A stretch of DNA of 64,000 nucleotides from CAZMZW01 sp964571135 (GCA_964571135.1 CAZMZW010000007.1:1-64000), one strand, 5' to 3'. Positions 15,015 to 24,184 are shown, numbered from the stretch's first letter. A program made the numbers and translations. Notes: generated by a model from the letters alone, not told the origin.

Positions 15015-16514
15015 ATGAATACCTTCCAAGCCAACGAACAACCCGATGATCGAGCACGACTGCAAAAAATTGCCCGGCAGGCAATGGTCGAGAACGGCCT
15101 TCTGCCCGAATTTTCAACCGCTGCACTTGCCGAATTGGAAAAGATTCGGGTTCCACCCATAAATATGAACGATGGATCCATTCGGGATCTGCGCAAACTC
15201 CTATGGGCATCGATCGACAACGATGACTCATTTGACCTTGATCAATTAACCACAGCCGAAATACTACCAGGCAATAAAGTAAAGATCTATGTGGCAATAG
15301 CGGATGTGGACTTCCTTGTTAAAAAGGGATCAGCGATTGACGAACATGCACTTCATAATACAACTTCGGTGTATACCGCTGCTGAGATTTTTCCCATGCT
15401 GCCTGAGAAACTATCCACCGAGCTTACCTCGCTTGGTTTAAATGAAGAACGTCCGGTTGTTGTGATTGAAATGGTCATTGGCGCTGATGGAGCCCTGCAG
15501 GATTCTGCGATTTATCAGGCATGGGTGCAAAATCATGCCAAACTGGCTTATAGCAGTATAGGTGCCTGGCTGGAAGGAAATGGACCAATCCCTGAAGCAG
15601 TCACAACCGTAAATTCACTTGAAGAGAATCTGCGTTTACAGGACAGGGCGGCACAAAGTATGCGGAATTTCCGGCATATCCACGGAGCGCTCAGTCTGGA
15701 GACCATTGAGGCTCGTCCGATCTTTGATGGCGAACAGATCCGCGATCTCAAAGTGGAAGAAAAGAACCGGGCCATGGATATTATTGAAGATTTTATGATC
15801 ACCGCCAATGGGGTGACGGTCCGCTATCTTTTATCCAAAAGATTTCCTTCCATCCGCCGGGTGGTCCGTGTCCCCAGACGCTGGGATCAAATTGTTGCCC
15901 TGGCAAAGGAACATGGATACAAGCTGCCTGAAATTCCAGATTCAAAAGCATTGGACGGGTTTCTTATCAAACAGAAAGCCGCTGATCCTTTGCGCTTCCC
16001 TGACCTATCTCTGTCAGTGATCAAACTGTTGGGTTCGGGCGAATATGTTGCTGAAAAACCCGGCGAACCAGTTCCAGGGCATTTTGGCCTGGCGGTCAAG
16101 GATTATGCCCATTCCACCGCTCCTAATCGGCGCTTTCCGGACCTGGTCACGCAGCGTTTATTGAAAGCCGCAATTGAAGGACAACCCGTGCCGTATACCT
16201 TTGATGAGCTGGGTAACATGGCACAGCATTTCACCAATCAGGAGGATGCCGCCACTAAAGTTGAACGGCTGGTGGGCGATTCGGCGGCAGCCCTGCTGCT
16301 TGAACCAAAGATCGGCCAGCAGTTCGACGCGCTGGTTACGGGATCTTCGGCTATCGGCACCTGGGTCAGGCTGCTTGAAATTCCGGTCGAGGGTCGGCTG
16401 ATGAGGGGGTTTGGGCAATTAGCGTCAGGCGATCAGGTTCGCGTCCAACTGGTGTCAGTCAACGTTGAGCGCGGATTTATCGATTTTAAGAAAGTGGGCA
16501 AACGCAGGCGTTAA
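15015..16514 (+). CDS. RNB-domain (RNase II/R family) ribonuclease
   Basis: 499 residues. It lacks the N-terminal cold-shock domains of RNase R and enters the RNB domain after about 60 residues. The metal-binding motif is SIDNDDSFDLDQL with Asp68, Asp74 and Asp76; the fourth position, Asp in E. coli RNase II, is Gln77, a substitution seen here and probably typical of this short subfamily. HSTAPNRRFPDLVTQR near 370 is the second RNB signature. A short S1-like end follows (about 430-495). It is a likely 3'-5' exoribonuclease. Shine-Dalgarno aggaaaag precedes the ATG. Confidence 0.88.
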   Translation: MNTFQANEQPDDRARLQKIARQAMVENGLLPEFSTAALAELEKIRVPPINMNDGSIRDLRKLLWASIDNDDSFDLDQLTTAEILPGNKVKIYVAIADVDFLVKKGSAIDEHALHNTTSVYTAAEIFPMLPEKLSTELTSLGLNEERPVVVIEMVIGADGALQDSAIYQAWVQNHAKLAYSSIGAWLEGNGPIPEAVTTVNSLEENLRLQDRAAQSMRNFRHIHGALSLETIEARPIFDGEQIRDLKVEEKNRAMDIIEDFMITANGVTVRYLLSKRFPSIRRVVRVPRRWDQIVALAKEHGYKLPEIPDSKALDGFLIKQKAADPLRFPDLSLSVIKLLGSGEYVAEKPGEPVPGHFGLAVKDYAHSTAPNRRFPDLVTQRLLKAAIEGQPVPYTFDELGNMAQHFTNQEDAATKVERLVGDSAAALLLEPKIGQQFDALVTGSSAIGTWVRLLEIPVEGRLMRGFGQLASGDQVRVQLVSVNVERGFIDFKKVGKRRR

Positions 16515-16561
16515 TGCAGGTGCATCATTAATTATTCAACTGATTTCTTAAGGAATGGATT

Positions 16562-17263
16562 ATGTTTTCAAAAAGCACCCAATGGTACGATGCGATCTAT
16601 AGTTTCAAAGATTATCAACAGGAATCGGATGCCATAATTGACCTGTTAAAAAAAGAGCATCCTCATGCAAAGACACTTCTGGATATTGCCTGCGGCACAG
16701 CAGAGCACGATAAATTTTTTTCCAAGGTCTATAAAGTGGATGGCTTGGATATCAACCCAGAATTCATCAAGATCGCTTCACAGAAAAACCCAGAAAGCCA
16801 ATATTTTGTTGCCGACATGACAGATTTCAAATTAAACAAAACCTATGACATTATTCTGTGTTTATTCAGTTCCATCGGTTATGTGAGAACCCTGGATAAT
16901 GTGGTCAAGACGCTGATCTGTTTTAAGAAGCATCTGAATAAAGGTGGAATACTGGTGGTGGAACCCTGGTTTACACCCGACACATGGAAGACCGACAACC
17001 CGGTGCATATGCTCACCGCTGAAACCGGAGATGCCAAGATCTGCCGGATGAATGTGAGCGAGAGGGAAGGGACCCTTTCGCTTGTCAATTTCCATTATTT
17101 GCTGGGATCCAGTAAAGGCATAGAGTATTTCACTGAGCGCCATGAGCTTGGGCTGTTCACAATGGACGAGATGAAAAATGCTTTCAAGGAAGCCGGTTTT
17201 AACATCAGGTATGATCATGAGGGATTAACTGGCAGGGGATTGTATATTGCAAAAATGGAATAG
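16562..17263 (+). CDS. Class I SAM-dependent methyltransferase
   Basis: 233 residues. Motif I is LLDIACGTAEHD near 40-51, followed by an acidic residue in VDGLDINPEFI, VADMTDF, and LNKGGILVVEPW (post-motif). The pattern resembles small sugar N-methyltransferases such as TylM1/DesVI, but the substrate cannot be told. aaggaatgg precedes the ATG. It stands as a single gene between the ribonuclease and the acetyltransferase. Confidence 0.85.
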   Translation: MFSKSTQWYDAIYSFKDYQQESDAIIDLLKKEHPHAKTLLDIACGTAEHDKFFSKVYKVDGLDINPEFIKIASQKNPESQYFVADMTDFKLNKTYDIILCLFSSIGYVRTLDNVVKTLICFKKHLNKGGILVVEPWFTPDTWKTDNPVHMLTAETGDAKICRMNVSEREGTLSLVNFHYLLGSSKGIEYFTERHELGLFTMDEMKNAFKEAGFNIRYDHEGLTGRGLYIAKME

Positions 17264-17360
17264 GAACATTGGTGCGAGGCACATCTCTGATTTGGTTTTC
17301 AACAATCTTCTTATTCTTTTTAATTATCTTTCTTAATTTAATGATTGTTTAAGAGATTTA

Positions 17361-18281
17361 GTGCTTGAGAAATATTTTCTTCGTCCACCCACTGTAAAGG
17401 ATGAAAATGCAGTATATGACATGATGGTCCGCTGTGACATGCGGGATGTGGGTTTTGTCGATACGGAAAAAAGCGACATCCTTTACGATTGGGGAAGGAT
17501 CAACCTGGCACAGGATGCCTGGCTGGCTCTGGACGCACATGGAATGATATGTGGTTTTGCCGCCTGCCTGCCGTGGAACGAGGGGATGCGTCTTGTGATC
17601 AATGATGACCCCGGTACGGAAAACAATGATCTTTACCCGGGTTTATTGGCATTATGCGAAAACCGTGCTGCAGCTATCATATCGGAATTAAATGATCCCA
17701 AAAAGCGGGGCATCTACACACACATTTCCGATAAGGCTTCTCATCAGAAAAAGAAACTGGAAGAAGCTGGTTATTCAATCAAGAAATTCATTTTCAATAT
17801 GCACAGGGATTTGACTGGCATTCTTCCAGAACCTGAATTGCGCGAAGGTCTTAGCATACGCACAGCAGTCACCGGGCAGGATGAGCGAACCATCCATGCC
17901 CTGGTGCAGGAAGCGTTTGACTGGCATGAACGGGAAGCCCAGCCCTTTGAAGAATGGAAAGAATTCTTGATGCGTCCGGAGATCTATAATGAGAAGTTGT
18001 GGTTTCTAACGATCAAGGAAAGCGAAATCATCGGCGCCTGCTTGTGCTTCCAGTTTTCCGAAATGGGCTGGATACGCCAGCTAGCAGTGAAAAAACCTTA
18101 TCGCAAACTCGGCATCGGCTGCGCGCTTCTTCAGCGGGCGTTTCAGGCATTCCAGGCGTTGGGAATGGAAAAAGCCGGGCTGGCGGTGGAAAGTGCCAAT
18201 CCCAATGCCATTCATTTCTATCAGACCGCAGGCATGGTCAAGGCAGTTCAGCTTAATGAATATTTGAAAGAAATCCAATAA
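17361..18281 (+). CDS. GNAT-family N-acetyltransferase with tandem domains
   Basis: 306 residues from a GTG start. The first half (about 1-150) looks like a degenerate GNAT domain. The second (about 160-300) is complete, with the acetyl-CoA loop VKKPYRKLGIGCALLQRAF and the ending NAIHFYQTAGM. This two-domain layout is like mycothiol synthase and related enzymes, but that substrate is not expected here. Only a weak aagaga precedes the start. Acceptor unknown. Confidence 0.85.
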   Translation: MLEKYFLRPPTVKDENAVYDMMVRCDMRDVGFVDTEKSDILYDWGRINLAQDAWLALDAHGMICGFAACLPWNEGMRLVINDDPGTENNDLYPGLLALCENRAAAIISELNDPKKRGIYTHISDKASHQKKKLEEAGYSIKKFIFNMHRDLTGILPEPELREGLSIRTAVTGQDERTIHALVQEAFDWHEREAQPFEEWKEFLMRPEIYNEKLWFLTIKESEIIGACLCFQFSEMGWIRQLAVKKPYRKLGIGCALLQRAFQAFQALGMEKAGLAVESANPNAIHFYQTAGMVKAVQLNEYLKEIQ

Positions 18282-18351
18282 AATTTATCAACCTTCATTA
18301 AGAAAATCTCATTTCTTTTCATCAGTTGTGAAGGAAAACTTCTTTTTAATC

Positions 18352-19281
18352 CTACCCAAGTATTTTCCGGATGGACGGGACGGGCAAACCGGCTTGATCC
18401 ACCAGAGCTTGCAGTTCCAGGTCCAACTGCTGAATTTCATCCGGCGCCTGGGAAACATGCCAGGCCAGACCCACCTCGCCCAATCTTGAATTTAACAGCA
18501 ATCGAAATCCCATTACCTGTACAAAACTTGGTACGATTCCAATTAAGCCTTCTGACCAGGGGATAATCTTGCGTCCAAGGGTACGTAAAACAAGGTGCGC
18601 CTCACGCCTGGCTTTGATAAAAAGAAGCAGGTCGTCGGTTGAACGAGCCAAAGCTTTAACATCACAACCATACTTGATGACAAGCTTGCCGATTAGCGCT
18701 ACACCAATTGCATGGGTGGTAGTGTAATCCACAATATTTTTTGAAGGTTCAGCCTTGAGATCTGCCTTATGGAAGAGGTTGATCAATTGTTTAAGCCTGG
18801 GGGTGATCGCCCCATTGATCTCACCAAAAGGAGAAGCGATCGATTTAATGATCATCGCACGGATTACGCTGCCATCCCGCTTGCCAGCTGCGTACACGGC
18901 GCCCATCATGACCCGTTCCCTGCCAAGGATTTTGACAAACTCCTCCGGACCTGACAGGTTATTGCCCATGAATACAACGTTTGGGGATTTGTTTTGGGCT
19001 AAAACTGGTAACAGTTCAAGCGCTTGATTTTTACGGACAATGACAAGAATGTAGTCGTAGCAGTCCTCTGGATCAAGCGAGTTAATGACCCGAACTTTGG
19101 TAACGCTGCGTGTTTTTTTGAATGGGTCTTCAATTACTATTCCCTCGTCTCGTACCTGCTCATAGCGTGTTCCACGGGCGAGAACAGTTACATCAATGCC
19201 GGCATTGTGTAAACAAGTTGCCACTGCCGAACCGTTCACGCCGGCTCCGATGATAAGTATCCTCACATTATTCATATCCAT
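18352..19281 (-). CDS. Ketopantoate reductase-like (ApbA/PanE family) oxidoreductase
   Basis: 309 residues. An N-terminal Rossmann motif ILIIGAGVNGSAVATCL binds NADP(H). YDYILVIVRKNQ resembles the family's VKxxQ segment, and a helical C-terminal domain follows. Conserved PanE catalytic lysine and distal motifs are hard to place, so it may reduce another 2-oxo acid rather than ketopantoate. gagg lies 6 bases before the ATG. It is convergent with the GNAT gene. Confidence 0.8.
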   Translation of the reverse strand: MDMNNVRILIIGAGVNGSAVATCLHNAGIDVTVLARGTRYEQVRDEGIVIEDPFKKTRSVTKVRVINSLDPEDCYDYILVIVRKNQALELLPVLAQNKSPNVVFMGNNLSGPEEFVKILGRERVMMGAVYAAGKRDGSVIRAMIIKSIASPFGEINGAITPRLKQLINLFHKADLKAEPSKNIVDYTTTHAIGVALIGKLVIKYGCDVKALARSTDDLLLFIKARREAHLVLRTLGRKIIPWSEGLIGIVPSFVQVMGFRLLLNSRLGEVGLAWHVSQAPDEIQQLDLELQALVDQAGLPVPSIRKILG

Positions 19282-19408
19282 ATTAAGCCTCTATAAACAT
19301 AGTATGTCAGAATGATTTGATAAGGTCTTAAGATTATATAACCGGATCATCCTTCATAAAGACAGAAAGTTGTAAGAAATCTTGCCTCAAAAAGAGAAAA
19401 GCTCAGAA

Positions 19409-19437
19409 CCTACTAATTAAGAGTCAGTTAATTATTA
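19409..19437. repeat. tRNA-Lys(CUU) anticodon-arm-like fragment, copy A
   Basis: TACTAATTAAGAGTCAGTTA plus the following ATTATT. Read on the minus strand it gives ACTGA-CTCTTAA-TTAGT, a tRNA-Lys(CUU) anticodon stem-loop with one wobble pair. It is matched by 21137-21166 on the other side of the 19572-20860 genes and in part by 36613-36631. Confidence 0.45.
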
Positions 19438-19491
19438 GAATTCCATGTGAAGTTGAGAGCTTTAGATATGATAATTAATCAAATTTACCTA

Positions 19492-19520
19492 TTGACAAAA
19501 GAGAAGAATGTGTGTATATT
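19492..19520 (+). promoter_or_regulatory. Promoter of the membrane protein-regulator pair
   Basis: TTGACA at 19492-19497 and TATATT at 19515-19520 with a 17-base spacer. The predicted start falls at about 19527, exactly at the edge of the palindrome. Confidence 0.8.
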
Positions 19521-19527
19521 ACAAATA

Positions 19528-19544
19528 ACTTTGCAGTGCAAAGT
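19528..19544. promoter_or_regulatory. Operator-like perfect palindrome ACTTTGCA-g-TGCAAAGT
   Basis: A 17-base perfect inverted repeat overlapping the predicted +1 region. It is a likely binding site for the winged-helix regulator encoded at 20218, which would then repress its own operon. Confidence 0.7.
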
Positions 19545-19571
19545 ATAATAATTTAGCTTTTTGAGGTGATT

Positions 19572-20225
19572 ATGTCAAATCAAATCAATCTTAAGGAGAT
19601 CGAACGCAAGGCGTTCCGCTCCACCTTTCAGGATGGCTTAAGAGATATGTATTACGGCATGATTGTGGTTTGCATGTCCATTTTTATCTACCGTCCACCG
19701 GATGGGTATAACATATGGAATATCCTTCTAGCTTTGTTTGCCATCCTCCTGACAAGTATCCTATTTGAGGCAGGGAAAAGATACATAACTCTACCGCGTA
19801 TGGGACAGGTACGTTTTGGGGCGGTACGCGAGCATAAAAAGAAAATGATGGCAATCATTTTGACTGTGATCATCATCCTTCAGGTTGGGCTGCTTGGCCT
19901 AACTGCGCTGGGTTGGCTAAATCCTGTCGTCGGTGAAAAGATAAACAATTTCTTTAAAGCCCGTGACCTGATGGACCTGGTGGTAGCTGCTACCGGATCA
20001 TTTATCGTTGGGCTCAGCATGACGCTGATCGCTTATTTCTCAGATTTCCCGCGTGGATATTACATTGCCATCCTGATGTCTCTGGCAGTATTCTTGATGA
20101 TCTATCTCAACCAACCAATCTACCCAATTATTATCGGTGGATTGATCTTCACGCCTGGTCTTGTATTGTTTGTAAATTTCCTAAAGAAGTATCCTAAGCC
20201 TTGTGGAGAGAAAATCAATGAGTGA
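19572..20225 (+). CDS. Membrane protein of unknown function, coupled to a regulator
   Basis: 217 residues. It has a soluble basic N-terminus (KEIERKAFRSTFQDGLRDMYYG), about five or six hydrophobic helices arranged as two groups, and a hydrophilic loop around residue 80 (LPRMGQVRFGAVREHKKK). The ATG at 19572 follows gaggtgat. Its 3' end overlaps the regulator start by 8 bases, which suggests translational coupling. No named family is recognised; sensing or export linked to the regulator is a guess. Confidence 0.78.
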   Translation: MSNQINLKEIERKAFRSTFQDGLRDMYYGMIVVCMSIFIYRPPDGYNIWNILLALFAILLTSILFEAGKRYITLPRMGQVRFGAVREHKKKMMAIILTVIIILQVGLLGLTALGWLNPVVGEKINNFFKARDLMDLVVAATGSFIVGLSMTLIAYFSDFPRGYYIAILMSLAVFLMIYLNQPIYPIIIGGLIFTPGLVLFVNFLKKYPKPCGEKINE

Positions 20226-20544
20226 TCGATCAGGCAAATCTACGCTCTCAACTTTAACTAATTTGGATCGATTGGTGAACGAACCAGCACGTTTGGCGAT
20301 TATGGCTTTACTTTACGTGGTCGAAAGTGCCGATTTTGCCTTTGTGATAAGCCAAACTGATCTATCTTGGGGCAATCTTTCAGCCCATATCAGCAAACTG
20401 GAAAAAGCTGGTTACCTCGAAGTGCAGAAAAGTTTCAAGGGTAAACGGCCAAATACAATCCTTAGGTTAACCACCCAGGGTCGAGAATCCTTTCAAATAT
20501 ATGTTCGTAAAATGAAAAAAATCTTTAAGGATTATCCTTTGTGA
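20218..20544 (+). CDS. Winged-helix transcriptional regulator
   Basis: 108 residues. A MarR/ArsR-like winged helix is visible: NEPARLAIMALLYVVESADFAF, then DLSWGNLSAHISKLEKAGYLEVQKSFKGKRPNTILRLTTQGRESFQIY. The segment LSWGNLSAHISKLEKAGY is the recognition region of the PF13601-like group. No metal-binding cysteines. Given the palindrome at 19528 it is probably an autorepressor of the pair. Confidence 0.87.
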   Translation: MSDRSGKSTLSTLTNLDRLVNEPARLAIMALLYVVESADFAFVISQTDLSWGNLSAHISKLEKAGYLEVQKSFKGKRPNTILRLTTQGRESFQIYVRKMKKIFKDYPL

Positions 20545-20620
20545 TTACAGGTGAAAGATTGTCACCTGTCCAAATCTCAAGGGATACTAATAAATTCAGG
20601 TGAACTAAAAGGAGTCTGGA

Positions 20621-20860
20621 ATGGAAACGATGTATATTGGAATCTCAATTTAGGCTCTGGCAATTGTTGTGGTTCTTCTCCAAATCGCTAGGGAAAAGGG
20701 AACACAACCACGAACACCACCTAACCTGGCAGCATTTGGAATGTCAATGGTGGTTTTAGGTATCATTTTCGGCGTGGATCGTCTAAAGGGATTATCTTTT
20801 ATGGGGATTCGATTGATTCTTTCTTTTGTGAATTTGAATGGTAATATGAAAAAGACGTAA
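20621..20860 (+). pseudogene. Small membrane protein gene interrupted by an amber stop
   Basis: Starting at ATG 20621, after a good aaaggag, the frame reads METMYIGISI, then TAG at 20651-20653, then continues uninterrupted to TAA at 20858 (ALAIVVVLLQIAREKG… FGMSMVVLGIIFGVDRL… ). Hydrophobic character runs through the stop, so the reading frame was one protein of 79 codons. It may be a recent nonsense mutation or a sequencing error. An internal GTG at 20669 could give a short product. Confidence 0.65.
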
Positions 20861-21136
20861 TCGATAATAAAGGAGGCGGCCCCTTAAATTTAAGTTTAAG
20901 CACAAAATTTTTTCAAAAACAAGGAAAACACTTTATCCTGCCTAGGTTAAACAGCTATATAGTCACAATTCCTGCCCGTGTAGTTCAATATCATGGCAGA
21001 TTTGAAGTAACAAGAATTGATTTTATTGAAAATAATTTGGAATAATAAATGAATTTGCTTCCAAAATATCTTGATATGTCATCAAGACATCAATTATTTT
21101 TAGATAAATGACGTTTTTTACGAATTAAGAAATGAC

Positions 21137-21166
21137 TTACTGATTAAGAGTCAGTTGTTTATTGTA
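21137..21166. repeat. tRNA-Lys(CUU) anticodon-arm-like fragment, copy B
   Basis: TTACTGATTAAGAGTCAGTT and the following GTTTATTG. The minus strand gives ACTGA-CTCTTAA-TCAGT, a perfect 5-bp anticodon stem with a CUU loop. It matches copy A over about 28 bases with four differences. No D-arm, T-arm or acceptor stem accompanies it, so it is not a functional tRNA. Confidence 0.5.
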
Positions 21167-21275
21167 TTATATTCTAAAATAAATTGGGGGAAGTTTAAGA
21201 AATTATTCTTCTATGAAAATCCCCGTCAGGCTAATAACCCTTTGGATTTTAGTCCTAATCTCATTACCGCAATAA

Positions 21276-21299
21276 AAAACCACCTTTTCAAGTGGTTTT
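21276..21299. terminator. Bidirectional hairpin with A/T tails
   Basis: aaaaccac and gtggtttt form an 8-bp stem around cttttcaa. A-rich left and T-rich right flanks allow weak termination in either direction. Confidence 0.45.
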
Positions 21300-21525
21300 A
21301 GTAGCGGGGTTGGAATTAGTACCCCTTCAAGGAGTATTCGCCTGTACCCCAAAGGCGCAAACCAACGATTACCGCCCCTTTCGAGGGTGCTTTGCGATGC
21401 CCGGCACGCAGGAGTAGTTGATTGATGGACGGATAGAATCTTTTTAATATAAGTTCATCGAGAATATTTATTTTCCAACCAGATGTTTTCTTTGTTATTC
21501 TCCCCTGCATTTAATAGGCGCATTG

Positions 21526-21531
21526 TATAAT
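21526..21531 (+). promoter_or_regulatory. -10 box of an apparently leaderless transcript
   Basis: TATAAT ends 10 bases before the ATG of the LuxR regulator, and no Shine-Dalgarno is present (taattttacaATG). Transcription should begin within a few bases of the start codon. No clear -35 is seen. Confidence 0.5.
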
Positions 21532-21541
21532 TAATTTTACA

Positions 21542-24184
21542 ATGTCTGAGTCACTTCTCCTCACCAAACTTTATATCCCCCCACCGCGGCCTAAAGTTGT
21601 TCTCCGCCCCCGCCTGATCGAGCGGCTGAATGAGGGCATGCACCGTAAACTGACCCTCATCTCCGCTGCGGCTGGCTTCGGTAAAACCACTCTGGTCAGC
21701 GAATGGATAGCCGGCTGTGGGAGACCGGTTGCCTGGTTATCACTGGATGATGGGGATAACGACCCCGCCCGTTTTCTGGCTTACTTCATCTCGGCTTTGC
21801 AGACAATAGAGCCGAATATTGGAGCAGGGATGTTGGGTGCGCTCCAGAATCCTCAGCTGCCGCCAATCGAATACCTTCTGACAACCCTGCTCAACGAGAT
21901 CACCGCCATCCCGCACAACTTCATCCTTGTCCTGGACGACTACCATGTGATTGATTCCAAACCGGTTGACCAAGCCCTCACCTTTCTACTCAAGCATCTG
22001 CCGCCCCAGATGCACCTGATCATCACCACCCGTGAAGATCCACGTCTGCCCCTCGCCCGTTTACGGGCCCGGGGTCAACTCACCGAGCTGCGTGCCGCTG
22101 ACTTGCGGTTTACGCCTTCCGAAGCCGCCGAATTTCTCAACACGGTGATGGGCCTGAACCTCTCAGCGGAAGTTATTACCGCACTAGAGACCCGCACCGA
22201 AGGCTGGATTGCGGGCTTGCAATTAGCGGCGCTTTCAATGCAGGGACATCAAGACACCGCGAGTTTCATCAAATCTTTCACCGGCAGCCACCATTTCGTG
22301 CTGGACTACCTGATTGAAGAAGTCCTGCAGCATCAATCCGAAAGCGTCCAGACTTTTTTGCTCCGTACTTCCATCCTTGACCGCATGTGTGCCTCCCTTT
22401 GTGATGCCATTCTGTTCGACCCTTCTGCTTCCGGGCAGGCAACTTTGGAATATCTCGAACACGCCAATCTATTCATTGTCCCTTTGGATAACGAGCGGCG
22501 TTGGTACCGTTATCACCATCTCTTTGGAGATTTGCTGCGGCAGCGGCTGGGACAAAGCCAGGCACCCCAAGAGACCGCCGAATACCACATCCGTGCCAGC
22601 CAGTGGTATGAAGATAATGGTCTGAATCTTGAAGCTTTTCAACATGCGGCTGCGGCCAATGATATTGAGCGCGCTACACGCCTGATGGAAGGGAAGGGGA
22701 TCCCCCTGCACTTACACTACGCGGTGACCACTATACTAGCCTGGCTGGCGTCGCTGCCAAAGAGTGTCATGGATGCCAAACCCTTGTTATGGGTCAGGTA
22801 TGCCTCGATGGCACTGGTTACTGTCCAAGCGGCCGGTGTCGAAGAGAGGTTACAAGCTGCTGAGGCAGCTATAGCGGCCGCCTTGCAAGGCGCCGAGCCG
22901 GACGAAAATGATCGTAACCTGATCGGACAAATTGCCGCTGCCAGGGCAATGTTAGCTCTCCTTCAATACCGGGCAGAAGACATACTTGCCCAGTCACACC
23001 GTGCACAGGCGTATCTTCGTTCAGACAACCTGAGTTCCCTTTTTACCGCAATTTGGACGCGAGGAGTTGCCTACCAGCTCCAGGGAGATCGTGCTGCTGC
23101 CGGACGAACCTTTACTGAAGCCTTATCGATCAGCACGATATCTGGGAATAACTTTCATATGACCTTGGTTACGAACAGCCTGGGCCAGACACAGGAAAAA
23201 GAAAACCAGCTCTACCTGGCGGCTGAGTCCTACCGGCGTGTTCTGCAATTGTTTGGAGATTATCCGCTGCCGAGTGCCAGTGAAGCGATTCTTGGCCTGG
23301 CCCGCATCTGCTACGAATGGAATGACCTGGATGCTGCCCAACAGCACGGGCAACAAGCCTTGAAACTTGCGCGACAGTATGATCGCATGATTGACCGTTT
23401 CATTTTTTCTGAGGTGTTTCTCGGCCGCATTAAACTGGCCCGGGGCGATGTAACCGGCGCGTCCGTTATGTTAGCGGAGGTCGAACAGTCCGCGCGCCAG
23501 CATCACTTTGTGCAGCGGTTACCTGAAGTAGCTGACGCACAAGTGCTTGTCCTGCTTCGACAGGGCGATTTGATGACAGCTGCTCATCTCGCCCAAACTT
23601 ATAACCTTCCCATCAGCCAGGTCCGGGTACTTTTGGCCCAGGGAGACCCATCCGCGGCTTTGGCGGTGTTGGAACCATTATGCCAGGAGGCGAAAGCCAA
23701 GAATTGGCAGGATGAACGGCTCAAGGTGATGGTTTTACAGGCGGTCGCACTGCACTCGCATGACGAAAAGGACAAGGCTGTGCAGCTGCTGGGTGACGCA
23801 CTGGCTCTGGCAGAGCCGGGCGGCTTTATCCGTCTCTTTGTTGATGAAGGCGAGCCAATGGCTCAACTATTGTCCGAAGCCGCTGCATGTGGAATTATGC
23901 CGGACTATATAGGTAAGTTACTGACTGCAATTGAAGCTGAGAACCGAAACAGCGAAGCTAAACCTGGTTTATCTCTTACCAACCTCCTTATTGAGCAATT
24001 GAGCCAACGCGAATTGGAAGTTCTACAGCTCATTGCCCAGGGTCTCTCAAATTATGTGATTAGTGAGCGGCTTTTCCTGGCTTTGAGTACTGTTAAAGGG
24101 CATAATCGGATCATCTTTGACAAACTACACGTCCAAAACCGCACTGAAGCGGTAGCGCGCGCCCGCGAGTTAGGCCTGTTGTAG
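21542..24184 (+). CDS. MalT-like LuxR-family (LAL/STAND) transcriptional regulator
   Basis: 880 residues. The N-terminal STAND ATPase has Walker A AAAGFGKTT at 42-50, WLSLDDGDNDPARFLAYF, and a Walker B-like FILVLDDYHVID. A winged-helix/arm region follows. A long TPR-like helical region (about 390-760) senses an inducer in this family, and the C-terminal LuxR helix-turn-helix is LSQRELEVLQLIAQGLSNYVISERLFLALSTVK… (about 815-880). It is expected to oligomerise on ATP and inducer binding and activate nearby genes. Targets may include the small-membrane-protein block from 24871 on. It appears leaderless. A small partner gene follows. Confidence 0.92.
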   Translation: MSESLLLTKLYIPPPRPKVVLRPRLIERLNEGMHRKLTLISAAAGFGKTTLVSEWIAGCGRPVAWLSLDDGDNDPARFLAYFISALQTIEPNIGAGMLGALQNPQLPPIEYLLTTLLNEITAIPHNFILVLDDYHVIDSKPVDQALTFLLKHLPPQMHLIITTREDPRLPLARLRARGQLTELRAADLRFTPSEAAEFLNTVMGLNLSAEVITALETRTEGWIAGLQLAALSMQGHQDTASFIKSFTGSHHFVLDYLIEEVLQHQSESVQTFLLRTSILDRMCASLCDAILFDPSASGQATLEYLEHANLFIVPLDNERRWYRYHHLFGDLLRQRLGQSQAPQETAEYHIRASQWYEDNGLNLEAFQHAAAANDIERATRLMEGKGIPLHLHYAVTTILAWLASLPKSVMDAKPLLWVRYASMALVTVQAAGVEERLQAAEAAIAAALQGAEPDENDRNLIGQIAAARAMLALLQYRAEDILAQSHRAQAYLRSDNLSSLFTAIWTRGVAYQLQGDRAAAGRTFTEALSISTISGNNFHMTLVTNSLGQTQEKENQLYLAAESYRRVLQLFGDYPLPSASEAILGLARICYEWNDLDAAQQHGQQALKLARQYDRMIDRFIFSEVFLGRIKLARGDVTGASVMLAEVEQSARQHHFVQRLPEVADAQVLVLLRQGDLMTAAHLAQTYNLPISQVRVLLAQGDPSAALAVLEPLCQEAKAKNWQDERLKVMVLQAVALHSHDEKDKAVQLLGDALALAEPGGFIRLFVDEGEPMAQLLSEAAACGIMPDYIGKLLTAIEAENRNSEAKPGLSLTNLLIEQLSQRELEVLQLIAQGLSNYVISERLFLALSTVKGHNRIIFDKLHVQNRTEAVARARELGLL

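Larger units (their letters stand above)
20861..21541. other. Gene-poor stretch before the LuxR regulator
   Basis: About 680 AT-rich bases. Contents: the anticodon-arm-like fragment B (21137-21166), a hairpin at 21276-21299, and a minus-strand open frame at 21316-21510 of 64 codons for which no start signal or family was found. The promoter of the next gene is at the right edge. Confidence 0.5.

Noticed and set aside
21316..21510. 64-codon minus-strand open frame
   Set aside because: No Shine-Dalgarno, no hydrophobic or domain pattern, and no operon context; cannot be separated from chance.
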